Notes: generated by a model not told the origin, from the letters alone. 64,000 bases of DNA from Serratia sp. DD3 (GCF_000496755.2 NZ_AYKS02000079.1:50308-114307); one strand, 5' to 3'; positions 21,174 through 31,555 are shown, numbered from the stretch's first letter. Numbers and translations are program-made.

Positions 21174-23098
21174 TGCGACTGTTTATAGCCGAGAAACCGA
21201 GTTTGGCCCGTGCCATTGCTGATATATTGCCGAAGCCCCATCGCCGTGGGGATGGGTTCATTGCCTGTGGCAGCCATGACGTGGTGACCTGGTGTGTCGG
21301 GCACTTGCTGGAACAGGCTCAACCCGATGTTTACGATAGTCGTTATGCCCGTTGGTCATTGGCAGACTTGCCAATTATCCCGCAAAAATGGTTGTTACAG
21401 CCGCGCCCCTCGGTGAGCAAGCAACTGAATGCCATCCAGCGTCTACTGGGCGAGGCCGATGAAGTGATCCATGCCGGTGACCCTGACAGAGAGGGGCAAC
21501 TGCTGGTGGATGAAGTGTTGGATTACTTGGCACTGCCGGTGGAAAAGCGGCAGAACGTGCGCCGTTGTCTGATTAACGATCTTAACCCTCAAGCGGTCGA
21601 ACGGGCGGTTGAACGCCTGCGCGATAACCGCGATTTTATTCCCTTGTGTGTTTCTGCGTTAGCCCGTGCGCGTGCTGATTGGCTGTATGGTATCAATATG
21701 ACGCGTGCTTATACCTTGCTGGGGCGTAATGCCGGCTATGATGGCGTGTTATCCGTGGGGCGGGTGCAAACACCAGTATTGGGATTGGTAGTGCGCCGTG
21801 ACGAAGAAATTGAAGACTTTGTATCGAAAGACTTCTTTGAAGTGAAAGCGCACATTGTGACGCCAAAAGAGGAACGCTTTGTTGCTTTATGGCAGCCCAG
21901 CGAGTCTTGTGAACCTTATCAGGATGAAGAGGGGCGTTTACTGCACCGGCCTTTGGCAGAGCATGTGGTCAAACGTATTGAAGGCCAGCCAGCCCAAGTC
22001 ACCTCCTATAATGACAAGCGGGAATCGGATACTGCGCCATTGCCCTTTTCTCTGTCTACGTTACAAATAGAGGCTGCCAAACGTTATAACCTCAGTGCCC
22101 AACAAGTATTGGATATCTGCCAACGGTTGTATGAAACGCATAAACTGATTACCTATCCCCGTTCTGATTGCCGTTATTTACCGGAGGAGCATTTTGTTGG
22201 GCGGCATGCGGTATTGAATGCCATCAGTGCCCATCAACCTGACCTTTACCCACAGCCGGTGATTGACAGCGAACGCCGTAACCGCTGCTGGGATGATAAA
22301 AAGGTCGATGCGCATCACGCCATCATTCCCACGGCACGGGGCGGTAAAGTTAACCTGAGCCAAGACGAACTGAATGTTTATACGCTAATAGCCCGGCAAT
22401 ATTTGATGCAGTTTTGCCCGGATGCCTTGTTCCGCAAGTGCGTTATTGAGTTGGATATCGCGGGTGGCAAATTTATTGCCAAGGCACGTTTTCTGGCGGA
22501 AGCGGGCTGGCGAACCCTATTGGGTAGCAAAGAGCGTGATGAGGAAAATGAAGGGGCGCCATTACCGGTGGTGGCTAAAGGGGATGAGTTGCTGTGTGAA
22601 CGCGGTGAAGTGGTTGAACGGCAGACGCAACCCCCCAGACCGTTCACTGATGCCAGTTTGCTTTCTGCCATGACGGGGATTGCCCGTTTTGTGCAAGATA
22701 AAGCGCTGAAAAAAATCTTGCGAGAGACCGATGGCTTGGGCACCGAGGCAACGCGGGCAGGGATTATTGAGCTGTTATTTAAGCGCGCGTTTCTTTACAA
22801 GAAAGGACGCTATATTCATTCAAGCCCCACCGGGCGTGCCTTGATCCACTCATTACCGGATATGGCAGCGCGTCCTGATATGACGGCCCAATGGGAAGCA
22901 ACACTCACCCAAATCAGTGAAAAATCCTGCCGTTATCAGGATTTTATGCAACCGCTGGAAGCCACCTTGCAGGAATTGATCTATCAGGCCAAGCAGAGCC
23001 GCGCCAGTGTCGCGTTTCGTGGCTTGCCGAGCTCGCCACCGACAGAGGGCAAAAAACAGAAAAAAAGCCCCCGTAAAGTGGCAAAAAAAGCGGAGTAA
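21173..23098 (+). CDS. topB: DNA topoisomerase III
   Basis: Type IA topoisomerase that decatenates and resolves intermediates with RecQ. The 641-residue protein starts with the TOPRIM domain ([17 protein letters not shown]; acidic [10 protein letters not shown]). The catalytic tyrosine is in [16 protein letters not shown] near residue 328. It is about 12 residues shorter than E. coli TopB, with a lysine-rich C-terminal tail. Its ATG overlaps the selU stop (TAATG), so it depends on the selD-selU transcript, at least in part. Confidence 0.97.
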   Translation: MRLFIAEKPSLARAIADILPKPHRRGDGFIACGSHDVVTWCVGHLLEQAQPDVYDSRYARWSLADLPIIPQKWLLQPRPSVSKQLNAIQRLLGEADEVIHAGDPDREGQLLVDEVLDYLALPVEKRQNVRRCLINDLNPQAVERAVERLRDNRDFIPLCVSALARARADWLYGINMTRAYTLLGRNAGYDGVLSVGRVQTPVLGLVVRRDEEIEDFVSKDFFEVKAHIVTPKEERFVALWQPSESCEPYQDEEGRLLHRPLAEHVVKRIEGQPAQVTSYNDKRESDTAPLPFSLSTLQIEAAKRYNLSAQQVLDICQRLYETHKLITYPRSDCRYLPEEHFVGRHAVLNAISAHQPDLYPQPVIDSERRNRCWDDKKVDAHHAIIPTARGGKVNLSQDELNVYTLIARQYLMQFCPDALFRKCVIELDIAGGKFIAKARFLAEAGWRTLLGSKERDEENEGAPLPVVAKGDELLCERGEVVERQTQPPRPFTDASLLSAMTGIARFVQDKALKKILRETDGLGTEATRAGIIELLFKRAFLYKKGRYIHSSPTGRALIHSLPDMAARPDMTAQWEATLTQISEKSCRYQDFMQPLEATLQELIYQAKQSRASVAFRGLPSSPPTEGKKQKKSPRKVAKKAE

Positions 23099-23280
23099 AT
23101 CGCCAGCGAATAGCGCTACTGATTTGATGGTGCGCATCTCCGCTTTATTCAGATGTCGCCATACTCTATCGCTTGATTAAACAGGCGCTAGAAACAGGAT
23201 TTTTTGCTTCAGTAGTTTGGTTTTCACTGCTAACTGGGGCAAACTGCTTACAGTACATTGAGTTCAGAAAAGAGGCCAAC

Positions 23281-23928
23281 ATGTTTACCGGTATCGTACA
23301 GGGCACCGCAGCGCTGGTTGCCATTGATGAAAAACCTAATTTTCGCACCCATACAATTGAAATGCCCGCTGAACTGTTGCCAGGGCTCGAGCTAGGCGCT
23401 TCGGTGGCGCATAATGGTTGTTGCTTGACGGTAACCGCCATTAACGGTAACCAAGTGACGTTTGATTTGATCAAAGAAACGTTACGCTTGACCAATCTTG
23501 GTGATCTCAAACTTGGCAATAAGGTTAACGTCGAAAGGGCGGCCAAATTCAATGATGAGATTGGTGGTCACCTAATGTCCGGGCATATTATTTGCACCGC
23601 TGAAGTTGCCAAGATTTTTACCTCGGAAAATAACCGTCAAGTATGGTTACGGATGCCAACGCATGATTTGATGAAATATGTGCTGCATAAAGGCTATATC
23701 GGCATTGATGGTATTAGCCTGACCATTGGTGAGGTGGTTAATAACCGCTTTTGCGTACACTTAATCCCGGAAACCCTTGAGCGTACCACGTTGGGCAAGC
23801 GACGCCTTGGCGATAAAGTGAATATCGAGATCGACCCGCAGACTCAGGCCGTGGTTGATACCGTTGAGCGGGTACTTGCCAGCCGCGAAGCCGCTATGGC
23901 TGTAGCAGCGAATACAGTAGCCCAGTAA
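23281..23928 (+). CDS. ribE: Riboflavin synthase alpha subunit
   Basis: Trimeric enzyme that dismutates two 6,7-dimethyl-8-ribityllumazine molecules to riboflavin (called ribC in E. coli). The duplicated lumazine-binding fold is visible: MFTGIVQG at the N-terminus, NGCCLTV in the first half, and the paired GHLMSGHI and DGISLTI motifs. The ATG at 23281 has GAGG upstream and gives 216 residues; an in-frame start at 23173 is not supported. No FMN riboswitch is evident. In E. coli the neighbours are cfa and mdtK; here they are topB and punC. Confidence 0.96.
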   Translation: MFTGIVQGTAALVAIDEKPNFRTHTIEMPAELLPGLELGASVAHNGCCLTVTAINGNQVTFDLIKETLRLTNLGDLKLGNKVNVERAAKFNDEIGGHLMSGHIICTAEVAKIFTSENNRQVWLRMPTHDLMKYVLHKGYIGIDGISLTIGEVVNNRFCVHLIPETLERTTLGKRRLGDKVNIEIDPQTQAVVDTVERVLASREAAMAVAANTVAQ

Positions 23929-23932
23929 AAGC

Positions 23933-24052
23933 CTAAGAGTGATTAAAGCAGCCCAGGTTTGGCCGGGCTGCGACTATTCGACCAATAAAGTGTTTGGTGC
24001 CTTTGACACTAAACACTTGCTGCCATAGCTTATCGCGCTCGGCAAAAGTCAT
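23933..24052 (-). CDS. Possible 39-codon ORF after punC (doubtful)
   Basis: An open frame beginning MTFAERDKLWQQVFSVKGTK starts seven bases after the punC stop and ends at 23933, so it could be translationally coupled. Against it: the ribosome-binding site is poor, I recognise no family, and its last codons run through what looks like the punC terminator hairpin at 23948-23971. It could be a small protein, a gene remnant or chance. Confidence 0.2.
   Translation of the reverse strand: MTFAERDKLWQQVFSVKGTKHFIGRIVAARPNLGCFNHS
23948..23971 (-). terminator. Terminator-like hairpin between ribE and punC
   Basis: GCAGCCC/GGGCTGC form a 7-bp stem with a 10-base loop between two convergent units. 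On the minus strand it is followed by TTTAATC, fitting termination of punC transcripts. Confidence 0.5.
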
Positions 24053-24059
24053 CTCATCA

Positions 24060-25262
24060 TCAGACTGAGTCTGTACTTTCTTGTTGTAAACGCCGCTGTT
24101 TTTCATTGACGCCATAAAGTTGGATCACATAGCCCAAAGCGACCAAAAATACCGTAGTGAGCATGATGGTGACGGTTGCTACCAACGGTTGGCTAATAAA
24201 TGCCGAGACCAGCAAACTGGAAACAAAACATAGACCCAATTGGATGGTATTTTGCAATGCGGCGGCTTTACCACTGCTTTCAGGGAACGGCATGAGCGCA
24301 TTACTGACCAGAATAGGGTAGCTGGCACCGTTAACTAAGGCCATAAAGCAGAATGGGATCAGCAGAGTGGTTAACGTCGGTTCCGTTAATGTTGCCAGTA
24401 AATATAAAGCCAAGATACTGAAGCCATAGGCGAGCAGTAGCCAAGGCAACAAGAGATTACCGGAAATACGACTCAAGGCACTGCGGCAACTGTATCCACC
24501 CAGCAAAAAAGCCAGAGTCTGTGGAACATAGCTCAGGCCAATATCATTTGGGCTATACCCCATATCACCAAGGATAAATGGTGAGCCAGTCAGCCAAGCA
24601 AAAAAGCTGGCGGAACAGGCAGCAAAAATCATCACGTTGCCGCTAAATCGCGGGGATTTTAAAATCTGATAGAAACTGCTGCCGGGTTGTTTGTCAGTAG
24701 AGGGCACCAACCGGCTGTGATCGTTCAGTAATAGGGTAGGAATAAGCAATAATAATGTGATGGCAAGTAATACAATAAAGATGGCACGCCAGCCCATATG
24801 ATTGAGTAACCAGGCACCGCAGAGTGGTGCTAATGCGGGGGAGAGGGCGACCAGCGGCATGATAGCGGCAAAAACACGGTTGACCTTACCGTCGCGGTAG
24901 CGATCCACCACGATGGCTTGCCAGGTGACTGCAGCAGAACAGACCCCAATGGCTTGAAGAAAGCGCAGTGACCACAGTTGGACTGCGTTTTCCACCCATA
25001 ACATACCCAGGCAACCGAAGGCGAATAGCACTAGGCCAACCAAGAGCACCGGTTTACGCCCCAGGCGATCTGACAAGGGCCCCCACAGCAGTTGAGCAAA
25101 GGCAAACCCGGCCAGGAAAATACTCAAACTGGCACTGATGGCCCCAGGGGAAATCTGCAACTCCTGTTGCATAGCACCAAATGCTGGCAGATACATGTCG
25201 GTAGCCAGGTACCCCAACATGCTGAGGCCAGCAAGATAAAACATAAATCCAAAATTTCGCAT
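24060..25262 (-). CDS. punC: Purine nucleoside MFS transporter PunC (YdhC)
   Basis: Inner-membrane major facilitator of the Bcr/CflA drug-efflux subfamily, shown in E. coli to take part in purine nucleoside uptake under PunR control. Twelve hydrophobic segments are visible, with the MFS loop motif [11 protein letters not shown] between helices 2 and 3. I chose the ATG at 25262 (GAGAA upstream), giving 400 residues against 403 in E. coli; an in-frame ATG ten codons earlier exists. It is divergent from punR. Confidence 0.9.
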   Translation of the reverse strand: MRNFGFMFYLAGLSMLGYLATDMYLPAFGAMQQELQISPGAISASLSIFLAGFAFAQLLWGPLSDRLGRKPVLLVGLVLFAFGCLGMLWVENAVQLWSLRFLQAIGVCSAAVTWQAIVVDRYRDGKVNRVFAAIMPLVALSPALAPLCGAWLLNHMGWRAIFIVLLAITLLLLIPTLLLNDHSRLVPSTDKQPGSSFYQILKSPRFSGNVMIFAACSASFFAWLTGSPFILGDMGYSPNDIGLSYVPQTLAFLLGGYSCRSALSRISGNLLLPWLLLAYGFSILALYLLATLTEPTLTTLLIPFCFMALVNGASYPILVSNALMPFPESSGKAAALQNTIQLGLCFVSSLLVSAFISQPLVATVTIMLTTVFLVALGYVIQLYGVNEKQRRLQQESTDSV

Positions 25263-25391
25263 GGTATTTCTCGTTAAAATTATGTTACGCAAATTTTTTT
25301 AGCGGCGGCAAGTGTATACGGCTGGATCTCTAGTTGTGAAACGGTATTATTTGCAAGGTGCTATTAAAAAATTTGAAGGCAGAATATCACT

Positions 25392-26336
25392 ATGTGGTCT
25401 GAATACTCGTTAGATGTCGTTGATGCGGTAGCACGTACCGGGAGTTTCAGCGCAGCAGCACAGGAATTACATCGTGTTCCTTCAGCGGTGAGCTATACCG
25501 TGCGGCAACTGGAACAATGGTTGGCGGTCCCTCTCTTTGTGCGCCATCACCGTAATGTGGAATTAACACCTGCGGGCTCACTGTTTATTAAAGAGGCGAG
25601 AGTTGTTATCAAAAAAATGCTTGATGCGCGTCGACAGTGCCAGCAGGTTGCTAATGGTTGGCGTGGTCAGTTAAGAATTGCAGTTGATTTGATTGTAAAG
25701 CCACAGCGTAGCCGCCAGCTATTACTGGATTTTTATCACCATTTTCCTGATATGGAGTTGGTGCTGCAGCCAGAGGTGTTTAATGGGGTATGGGATGCCT
25801 TGGTTGATGGCCGTGTGGATATGGCTATCGGTGCGACACGTGCTGTGCCCGTAGGGGGGGGTTATGCATTCCGTGATATGGGCTTTATCAATTGGCTTTG
25901 TGTGGTCAGCGCCAGTCATCCTTTGGCGGCGATGAAAGGCCCCCTCAGTGATGAGCAATTACGCGCTTACCCTTCGCTGGTGTTAGAGGATACATCACGT
26001 AATTTACCCAAACGAGTAACTTGGTCGCTGGATAACCAACGGCGCTTAATGGTGCCTGATTGGGTTTCTGCGGTGGATTGCCTATGTAGCGGCTTGTGTG
26101 TGGGGATGGCGCCAGCCCACCGGGTATTACCGTTGGTACAAAGCGGAGAGTTGGTGGAGTTACAACTGCGTGAACCCTTTCCTCCAAGTGCTTGTTGCCT
26201 TACCTGGCAGCAAAAAGCGCAGTCACCTGCCATGTCTTGGTTACTCAACTATCTGGGTGACAGTGAAACCCTTAATCAAGAATGGCTGAGCGAGAACTCG
26301 CCGGAAAGTCTGCAGCTTCCCGGCGTGAGCGATTAA
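25392..26336 (+). CDS. punR: LysR-type regulator PunR (YdhB)
   Basis: LysR-family activator of the neighbouring transporter gene punC in E. coli. The 314-residue protein has the N-terminal helix-turn-helix (about residues 5-63, [20 protein letters not shown]) and the C-terminal effector domain. The 129-base gap to punC would hold the shared operator. Its stop overlaps the purR stop on the other strand by a few bases, so the two genes converge tail to tail. Confidence 0.92.
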   Translation: MWSEYSLDVVDAVARTGSFSAAAQELHRVPSAVSYTVRQLEQWLAVPLFVRHHRNVELTPAGSLFIKEARVVIKKMLDARRQCQQVANGWRGQLRIAVDLIVKPQRSRQLLLDFYHHFPDMELVLQPEVFNGVWDALVDGRVDMAIGATRAVPVGGGYAFRDMGFINWLCVVSASHPLAAMKGPLSDEQLRAYPSLVLEDTSRNLPKRVTWSLDNQRRLMVPDWVSAVDCLCSGLCVGMAPAHRVLPLVQSGELVELQLREPFPPSACCLTWQQKAQSPAMSWLLNYLGDSETLNQEWLSENSPESLQLPGVSD

Positions 26337-27358
26337 CGACGGTAATCGATAAAAGGACCATCGGCGACAGAACGGCGTTCGATCAGGGTTGGGTGAATTT
26401 CGATTACTTTGGATTGTTCACGTTTGCTGGTAATGCGGTCCAGCAAGATGGTGAAGGCCATTTCACCCAAGCGTTCTTTGGGTTGATGGATAGTGGTCAG
26501 TGCCGGGGTAAAGTAGCGAGCATTGCGCACATTGTCATACCCGATCACCGAAATATCTTGTGGCACGCGCAACCCCAGTTCATCAGCAGCACAGATGGCA
26601 CCCATCGCCATAATATCACCGCCACAGAAAACGGCAGTAGGGTGTTGCTTTTGCGACAGGATCTGGTGCATGGCTTGGTAACCAGAGTCCGGCTCGAAAT
26701 CACCTTGAACGATCCACTCTTCACGGATGTCGATATGTGCTTCCTGCAGCGCTTTCAGGAATCCCTGATGACGTCCACCGCCGGTATTACGCGAAAGTTG
26801 GCCAGGAATCGCGCCGATATCCCGGTGCCCACGTTCGATAAGATAACGGCCAGCCAGGTAACCGCCCGCAAAAGCATTATCAATAATGGTATCAGTAAAA
26901 TCCTTGCGTGCGCTGCCCCAATCCATAACCACCATAGGGATATTGCGGTAATCTTCCAGCATTTCCAGTAAAGGCTCTGGATATTCGGAGCACATTACCA
27001 GCAAGCCATCAACGCGTTTTTGCGCCAGCATCGACAGATAGGCTCGTTGCTTATCCAAATCATTGTGAGAGTTGCATAAGATCAAGGTATAGCCTTGGCT
27101 ATAGCAACTGTTTTCTACTGCCTCGATCACTTCGGCAAAGTAGGGGGACTCGCTGGAGGTCGCCAGCAAACCCACCGATTTGGTATGATTAACCTTCAGA
27201 CTGCGGGCCACAGCACTGGGCGAATAATGTAGCTCCTTAATCGCAGCCCAAACGGCTATCTTAGTCTCTTCGGCGACGAAACGCGTTTTATTAATAACGT
27301 GTGAAACGGTCGTTGTGGAAACGCCCGCGCGCTTGGCTACATCTTTAATCGTTGCCAT
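26333..27358 (-). CDS. purR: Purine repressor PurR
   Basis: LacI-family repressor of purine biosynthesis genes, with hypoxanthine or guanine as co-repressor. The 341-residue protein starts [20 protein letters not shown], the PurR helix-turn-helix, followed by the hinge helix ([10 protein letters not shown]) and periplasmic-binding-protein-like core. I chose the ATG at 27358; an upstream in-frame extension to 27544 is not part of the family. A PurR-box-like half lies about 46-61 bases upstream of the start codon, suggesting autoregulation as in E. coli. Confidence 0.97.
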   Translation of the reverse strand: MATIKDVAKRAGVSTTTVSHVINKTRFVAEETKIAVWAAIKELHYSPSAVARSLKVNHTKSVGLLATSSESPYFAEVIEAVENSCYSQGYTLILCNSHNDLDKQRAYLSMLAQKRVDGLLVMCSEYPEPLLEMLEDYRNIPMVVMDWGSARKDFTDTIIDNAFAGGYLAGRYLIERGHRDIGAIPGQLSRNTGGGRHQGFLKALQEAHIDIREEWIVQGDFEPDSGYQAMHQILSQKQHPTAVFCGGDIMAMGAICAADELGLRVPQDISVIGYDNVRNARYFTPALTTIHQPKERLGEMAFTILLDRITSKREQSKVIEIHPTLIERRSVADGPFIDYRR

Positions 27359-28047
27359 GTAAAAAATGACTCCTAAACCTACATGTCCATTATGCAGGTG
27401 TGATGTTAATCGTTTGCCTACCTGTCTAGATAACCGTACCTGATGTCGCTTCACGTTAAGCATCTGGCTTGTGGGCACGATGCGGAACGCTGACACGCCG
27501 TGAACCCATCCGTGGGGGCTCGTATCGCGCATCCATGCGCTCAACGCTCAGCTAACCTGCATCATACCCACCTGGAGGCATAGTTATTTAGATAAGCGAA
27601 AACTGAGTTTTTAGTACTGAATTCGTCAGTCGCTTAAACAGGAGGGCATTACACCGGTATGCGGTTATGAATGGGCGATTTTGTCGTATATTGCAGCAAA
27701 GTGGAAGAGCTAATCATGTATTTAACATCAAGTTTATTCGAGCCATAACGGATACACCGTCATTTAGATTGTAATGGGGGCATAGACTACTGGGATAACA
27801 AGAGATAAGTCACGAACTGTGGGAAAAATGATTTGCTGTATTGGCTGCGTCGCTTATGCTTGAGTAACCACATACCTGAGTTTATTTCGGTTGCAATGAG
27901 TAGTCGCAATGAGCAGTAACAATAAATAGTCATAACGGGGCAAATCAGTAAGCAGCCCCCCGGTTACTGAGGCAGCTACGTCACGAAAGGGCAACCAGGA
28001 ACCATACCACTTACAGTACGACGAAGATCATAGAGAGGGAGACGTTT
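27359..28047. other. purR-ynhF intergenic region
   Basis: A 689-base region with no convincing gene apart from control sequence for purR at its left. Around 27940-27975 an inverted pair CAGTAA/TTACTG flanks a C-rich stretch, but no T run follows, so I cannot call a terminator or small RNA. The rest shows nothing I recognise. Confidence 0.5.
27404..27419. promoter_or_regulatory. Candidate PurR box before purR
   Basis: On the minus strand the sequence AGGCAAACGATTAACA matches the left half of the PurR consensus ACGCAAACGTTTNCGT well (GCAAACG) and the right half poorly. The position is right for autoregulation; the match is only partial. Confidence 0.35.
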
Positions 28048-28137
28048 ATGGATACCAATTTGAAGATGTCATTGTTTACTACCTGCTGTGCATTGGCAGT
28101 GATTATGGCGTTCGGCCTTATTGCCGCATTAAATTAG
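28048..28137 (+). CDS. ynhF: Small membrane protein YnhF (29 aa)
   Basis: A tiny inner-membrane protein gene. The frame from ATG 28048 to TAG encodes 29 residues starting MDTNLKMSLFTTCCALAVIM and ending GLIAALN. It resembles E. coli YnhF in length, in the D-L-K-x-S-L start, in the single transmembrane stretch and in the AAL ending. It also occupies the same locus between purR and sodB. GAGGGAG precedes the start by a few bases. An ERIC element begins two bases after the stop. Function is unknown. Confidence 0.85.
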   Translation: MDTNLKMSLFTTCCALAVIMAFGLIAALN

Positions 28138-28139
28138 TT

Positions 28140-28266
28140 TATACACAAGTTCAATCAAGATGCAGCTAGGCGGCAAGCAAGTGAATCCCTAGGAGCATAG
28201 CCCACTATGTGACTAGGGTGAGTGCGCGTAGCCAACACCGCAGCAGTTTGATTGGCGACGGGTATA
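28140..28266. repeat. ERIC element after ynhF
   Basis: A full-length 127-bp ERIC, from TATACACAAGTTC to GACGGGTATA, with the core ATCCCTAGGAGCATAG ... CTATGTGACTAGGGTGA. It begins immediately after the ynhF stop codon and would be in its 3' transcript. Confidence 0.92.
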
Positions 28267-28320
28267 TTCAGGTTGCTGGGCGGTCAGCCACAGTAATGTC
28301 AATGACGAGTACCATAAATT

Positions 28321-28345
28321 AAGGCGCGGAAAAATTCCGCGCCTT
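28321..28345. terminator. Terminator between ynhF and sodB
   Basis: AAGGCGCGGA/TCCGCGCCTT form a 10-bp stem with loop AAAAT. It is followed by CTTTATT on the plus strand and TAATTTAT on the minus strand, so it may serve both ynhF and sodB. Confidence 0.8.
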
Positions 28346-28412
28346 CTTTATTGGTAACAGCTTTATGAGTAACAGCTCGATAGGTCACTGTTCTCTGAGC
28401 AATTGCCGGCGA

Positions 28413-28991
28413 TTAAGCCAGGTTTTCTGCTACAAATGCCCAGTTGACCAATGCCCAGAAGTTTTCCAGGTATTTAGGGCGTGCATTACGATAGTCGATA
28501 TAATAAGCATGTTCCCAAACGTCAACCGTCAATAACGGCTTGTCAGCGCCAGTCAGTGGGGTTGCTGCATTGGAAGTACTGACGATTGCCAGTGAACCAT
28601 CAGCTTTTTTCACCAGCCAGGTCCAGCCGGAGCCGAAGTTCTTTATTGCGGCATCGGTGAATTGATCTTTAAATGCAGCGAAAGAACCGAAAGATTTGTT
28701 GATGGCTTCAGCAACAGCACCCGTTGGCTCATTGCCGCCTTGTGGTGACAGGCAGTGCCAATAGAAGGTGTGGTTCCATACCTGTGCGGCGTTGTTGAAG
28801 ATACCAGCGGTGGAAGTTTTGACGATCTCTTCCAGGGTTTTGTCTTCGAACTCGGTACCTTTCACTAAGTTATTCAGGTTAACCACATAGGTGTTATGGT
28901 GTTTACCATAGTGGTATTCCAGAGTTTCAGCGGAAATATGAGGCTCAAGCGCATTTTTTTCATACGGTAGTGCAGGTAATTGAAACGGCAT
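28413..28991 (-). CDS. sodB: Iron superoxide dismutase SodB
   Basis: Cytoplasmic Fe-dependent superoxide dismutase. The 192-residue length and the metal ligands are standard: H27 in [11 protein letters not shown], the HTFYWHCL histidine, and D/H in [11 protein letters not shown]. The iron-type signature residues agree with SodB rather than SodA. In E. coli it is controlled by the RyhB small RNA at the translation start; I did not try to prove a pairing site here. It is followed by a strong hairpin. Confidence 0.98.
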   Translation of the reverse strand: MPFQLPALPYEKNALEPHISAETLEYHYGKHHNTYVVNLNNLVKGTEFEDKTLEEIVKTSTAGIFNNAAQVWNHTFYWHCLSPQGGNEPTGAVAEAINKSFGSFAAFKDQFTDAAIKNFGSGWTWLVKKADGSLAIVSTSNAATPLTGADKPLLTVDVWEHAYYIDYRNARPKYLENFWALVNWAFVAENLA

Positions 28992-29161
28992 TGCTTTCTC
29001 CTTTTTATATACAGAGTTCTCTCTCGTTAGCGCCAGTCAGAGCCGCGGAGAGAGGAAACACAGAATTGTTATAGATATTTCATAGTTGTTAATCTTATCA
29101 ACTTTCCGAGTGAATAAAAGATCCAATGTGTACTAATTGAGTAACTAACTAAATAACAAGA

Positions 29162-29195
29162 GAAAAAAGGAGAGGCTGAGTTTAACTACTCAGCC
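29162..29195 (-). terminator. Terminator of mepH
   Basis: GGCTGAGT/ACTCAGCC form an 8-bp stem; on the minus strand it is followed by CTCCTTTTTTC. It lies 13 bases past the mepH stop. Confidence 0.85.
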
Positions 29196-29207
29196 AGCGA
29201 AGGTGGA

Positions 29208-30023
29208 TTAGCGGATGTTTTTAGGTGTAACCACACGGCGGGCACCAATATAGTGGTTTTGCCAGTAGTCATTATTCAACTGAGTGATTTGGATCTCTTC
29301 ACCCGTGCGTGGCGACTGGATAAACTTACCGTTACCGATATAGACGCCAACATGGTCCGCAGTGCCGCGATTATTGATACGGAAAAACACCAGATCACCT
29401 GTTTCCAATTCACTACGTTTGACAGGGGCGGCATCACGCAAGTGGAACATTTCGTTAGCAGTCCGCGGCATTTTGATCTTGACGACGTCTTTGTAGGCGT
29501 AATAGATCAAACCACTGCAATCGAACCCGGTACCTGGTGATGAGCCTCCCCACTTATAAGGTTTACCCATTTGTCCCATCAGCTTACTGACGGCGGTTTG
29601 CTTGGCACGCTGAAAACGTTTTTTGTGCTCAGGGCTAAGTTTTAGTGTTTTTTCCTGTGTCAGCAATTTTGCCGTAGCCTTACCGGCTTCACGATGACGG
29701 CCATAACCCTTTGTTTTTCCTTTTTTGCTGGGGGTCACTTTAGTACCGGCGATTTTCCGGGTGCTAGTTTTTGACTTCAGGCTGCTGGTTTTCTTGCTGG
29801 TCTTCACTGCAGAGGATGACGCTTTTACTGCTTTTGGTGGAGAGGCGAGCTTTGCTTTTTTGCTGGTTTTATCGGCTTTCTTTTTCTTACCAGCATTTGG
29901 CTGAGCTTGCTTAACGTGGTTTTTGCGTTGCTCAGCAGAAACATCAGCCCGCGGCGCAGCATGGGCGAGGTTAAAGAACAGTTGTGTGAATAGCAGCATT
30001 AAAAATGTTGTAATTAACCGCAT
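29208..30023 (-). CDS. mepH: Murein DD-endopeptidase MepH (NlpC/P60)
   Basis: Periplasmic endopeptidase that cuts D-Ala-mDAP cross-links to let peptidoglycan grow. The 271 residues equal E. coli MepH (YdhO). A signal peptide (LITTFLMLLFTQLFFNLAHA, cleavage after residue 22-23) is followed by a long lysine/serine-rich linker (about residues 44-110) and the NlpC/P60 domain, with catalytic C169 in GFDCSGL and H224 in ADHVGVYIG. The strongly basic linker is typical for the family but long. Confidence 0.93.
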   Translation of the reverse strand: MRLITTFLMLLFTQLFFNLAHAAPRADVSAEQRKNHVKQAQPNAGKKKKADKTSKKAKLASPPKAVKASSSAVKTSKKTSSLKSKTSTRKIAGTKVTPSKKGKTKGYGRHREAGKATAKLLTQEKTLKLSPEHKKRFQRAKQTAVSKLMGQMGKPYKWGGSSPGTGFDCSGLIYYAYKDVVKIKMPRTANEMFHLRDAAPVKRSELETGDLVFFRINNRGTADHVGVYIGNGKFIQSPRTGEEIQITQLNNDYWQNHYIGARRVVTPKNIR

Positions 30024-30485
30024 GTCTATATTACCAACCTTGGCTCAAACAGAAAATGTATAAATAATGTACTTGCTAAATCCGAGTACAATAATCCCGA
30101 AGTTAACCATATAACGTGCTATTGATCTCATAAATAATGATTTATTTTGTGAGAAAACATTAATGACTTTTTATCAGGTCAAAAAATAGCACATTGAAAG
30201 ATCAAACTGCGTTCAGCAGTAGCATTGAAAATTATTATTCATTAATCACAGATCGTCAAAAAATATTTACCATAGGGATAAGTCTCACGGCCTTGGCTTA
30301 ACATTAGGGCGGGCATAAATGCTATTTAACCTTCATCGCACTGTGTCAAATCAATCAAATCACTTAAGTATAGGGCGGAGGAGGGAGCATACCCATGCAA
30401 AAGATAGTGTTTTCTTGGTCTGTTGCTACCGCTACAATATCCGTATGATGTATTTGTCGCCATGGTATAGCTTGAGGAAGCAATA
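30024..30485. other. mepH-grxD intergenic region
   Basis: A 462-base AT-rich region between divergent genes. It must hold the mepH and grxD promoters. I see no gene, repeat element or clear operator in it. Confidence 0.5.
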
Positions 30486-30830
30486 ATGAGCACGATTGAA
30501 AAAATTCAGCAGCAAATCTCCACTAATCCCATTCTGTTGTATATGAAAGGCTCGCCGAAATTACCCAGTTGTGGTTTTTCTGCTCAGGCTGTGCAGGCAC
30601 TCTCCGCTTGTGGTGAACGCTTTGCCTATGTGGATATTCTGCAAAACCCGGATATTCGTGCAGAGTTGCCTAAGTATGCTAACTGGCCAACATTCCCACA
30701 ATTATGGGTAGACGGTGAATTGATTGGTGGTAGCGATATCATTGTTGAGATGTATCAGCGTGGTGAACTGCAACCATTAATCAAACAAACGGCTGAAAAA
30801 TACAAAGATCAGCAAGAGATACAGCCGTAA
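30486..30830 (+). CDS. grxD: Monothiol glutaredoxin GrxD (Grx4)
   Basis: CGFS-type glutaredoxin that carries or transfers [2Fe-2S] clusters with BolA-type partners. The 114-residue protein has the CGFS active site at residues 29-32 and the conserved WPTFPQLWVDGELIGGSDI stretch that binds glutathione. GAGGAAG precedes the ATG. It converges with rnt across a hairpin. Confidence 0.97.
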   Translation: MSTIEKIQQQISTNPILLYMKGSPKLPSCGFSAQAVQALSACGERFAYVDILQNPDIRAELPKYANWPTFPQLWVDGELIGGSDIIVEMYQRGELQPLIKQTAEKYKDQQEIQP

Positions 30831-30859
30831 CAGTGAGCAGATATTAAGTGATAATCATT

Positions 30860-30883
30860 CCCTGCCTGAGTGTAAAGGCAGGG
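30860..30883. terminator. Terminator between grxD and rnt
   Basis: CCCTGCCT/AGGCAGGG form an 8-bp stem with an 8-base loop between the convergent stops of grxD and rnt. Confidence 0.6.
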
Positions 30884-30901
30884 AACAAACCTGCTCTGAG
30901 C

Positions 30902-31555
30902 TTAAGATTTTTCCGTCAGGTCCCCGGTAATTGGCCAGCCGCCCAGGCGTTTCCAGCGGTTAACCAATTCGCAGAATAGCAGGGCGGTTTGCTCGGTATC
31001 ATACAACGCCGAGTGTGCCTGACTGCTATCAAACGCGATACCCGCAGTAATACAGGCTTTAGCCAGAACCGTTTGCCCTAATACCAACCCACTTAATGCG
31101 GCGGTATCAAAGGTGGCAAACGGGTGGAATGGGTTACGTTTCAGGCTGGCACGTTCCGCTGCCGCCATCAGAAAGCTGTGATCAAAGTTGGCATTATGGG
31201 CGACGATAATTGCGCGATTACACCCTTGGTCTTTAATGCCTTTACGTACCGCTTTAAAAATCGCGTGTAACGCATCATATTCGCTCACTGCCCCACGCAG
31301 CGGGTTATGTGGGTCAATGCCATTAAAAGCCAGCGCCTCCGGTTGCAGGTTGGCACCTTCAAACGGTTCTATATGAAAATGTAGCGCTTCATCTTGTTGT
31401 AACCAACCGTGCTCATCCATTTTCAAGGTGACGGCGGCAATCTCCAGCAGCGCATCGCTCTTGGCGTTAAATCCGGCAGTTTCTACATCAATAACAACGG
31501 GATAAAATCCACGAAAACGGCCACTGAGGGCATTAAGATCATTTTTTTCGGTCAT
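30902..31555 (-). CDS. rnt: Ribonuclease T
   Basis: DEDDh 3'-5' exoribonuclease that trims tRNA, 5S and 23S rRNA ends. The acidic motifs are visible: [11 protein letters not shown] near residue 23, [11 protein letters not shown] in the middle and [12 protein letters not shown] near the C-terminus. I chose the ATG at 31555, matching the family start ([10 protein letters not shown]) and giving 217 residues. It is the second DEDDh exonuclease in the window and much closer to the canonical enzyme than the one at 5.7 kb. Confidence 0.97.
   Translation of the reverse strand: MTEKNDLNALSGRFRGFYPVVIDVETAGFNAKSDALLEIAAVTLKMDEHGWLQQDEALHFHIEPFEGANLQPEALAFNGIDPHNPLRGAVSEYDALHAIFKAVRKGIKDQGCNRAIIVAHNANFDHSFLMAAAERASLKRNPFHPFATFDTAALSGLVLGQTVLAKACITAGIAFDSSQAHSALYDTEQTALLFCELVNRWKRLGGWPITGDLTEKS

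Noticed and set aside
23099..23280. FMN riboswitch before ribE
   Set aside because: None of the conserved FMN-aptamer sequence is visible, and in this family it normally precedes ribB.
26282..26971. Long open frame on the plus strand, 229 codons, opposite purR
   Set aside because: It lies antisense to the well-conserved purR coding sequence and has no recognisable motifs; purR explains the region.
27930..28020. Possible small RNA or riboswitch before ynhF (CAGTAA/TTACTG pairing around a C-rich stretch)
   Set aside because: No T-rich terminator, no known riboswitch motif and only a 6-bp stem; support is too weak.
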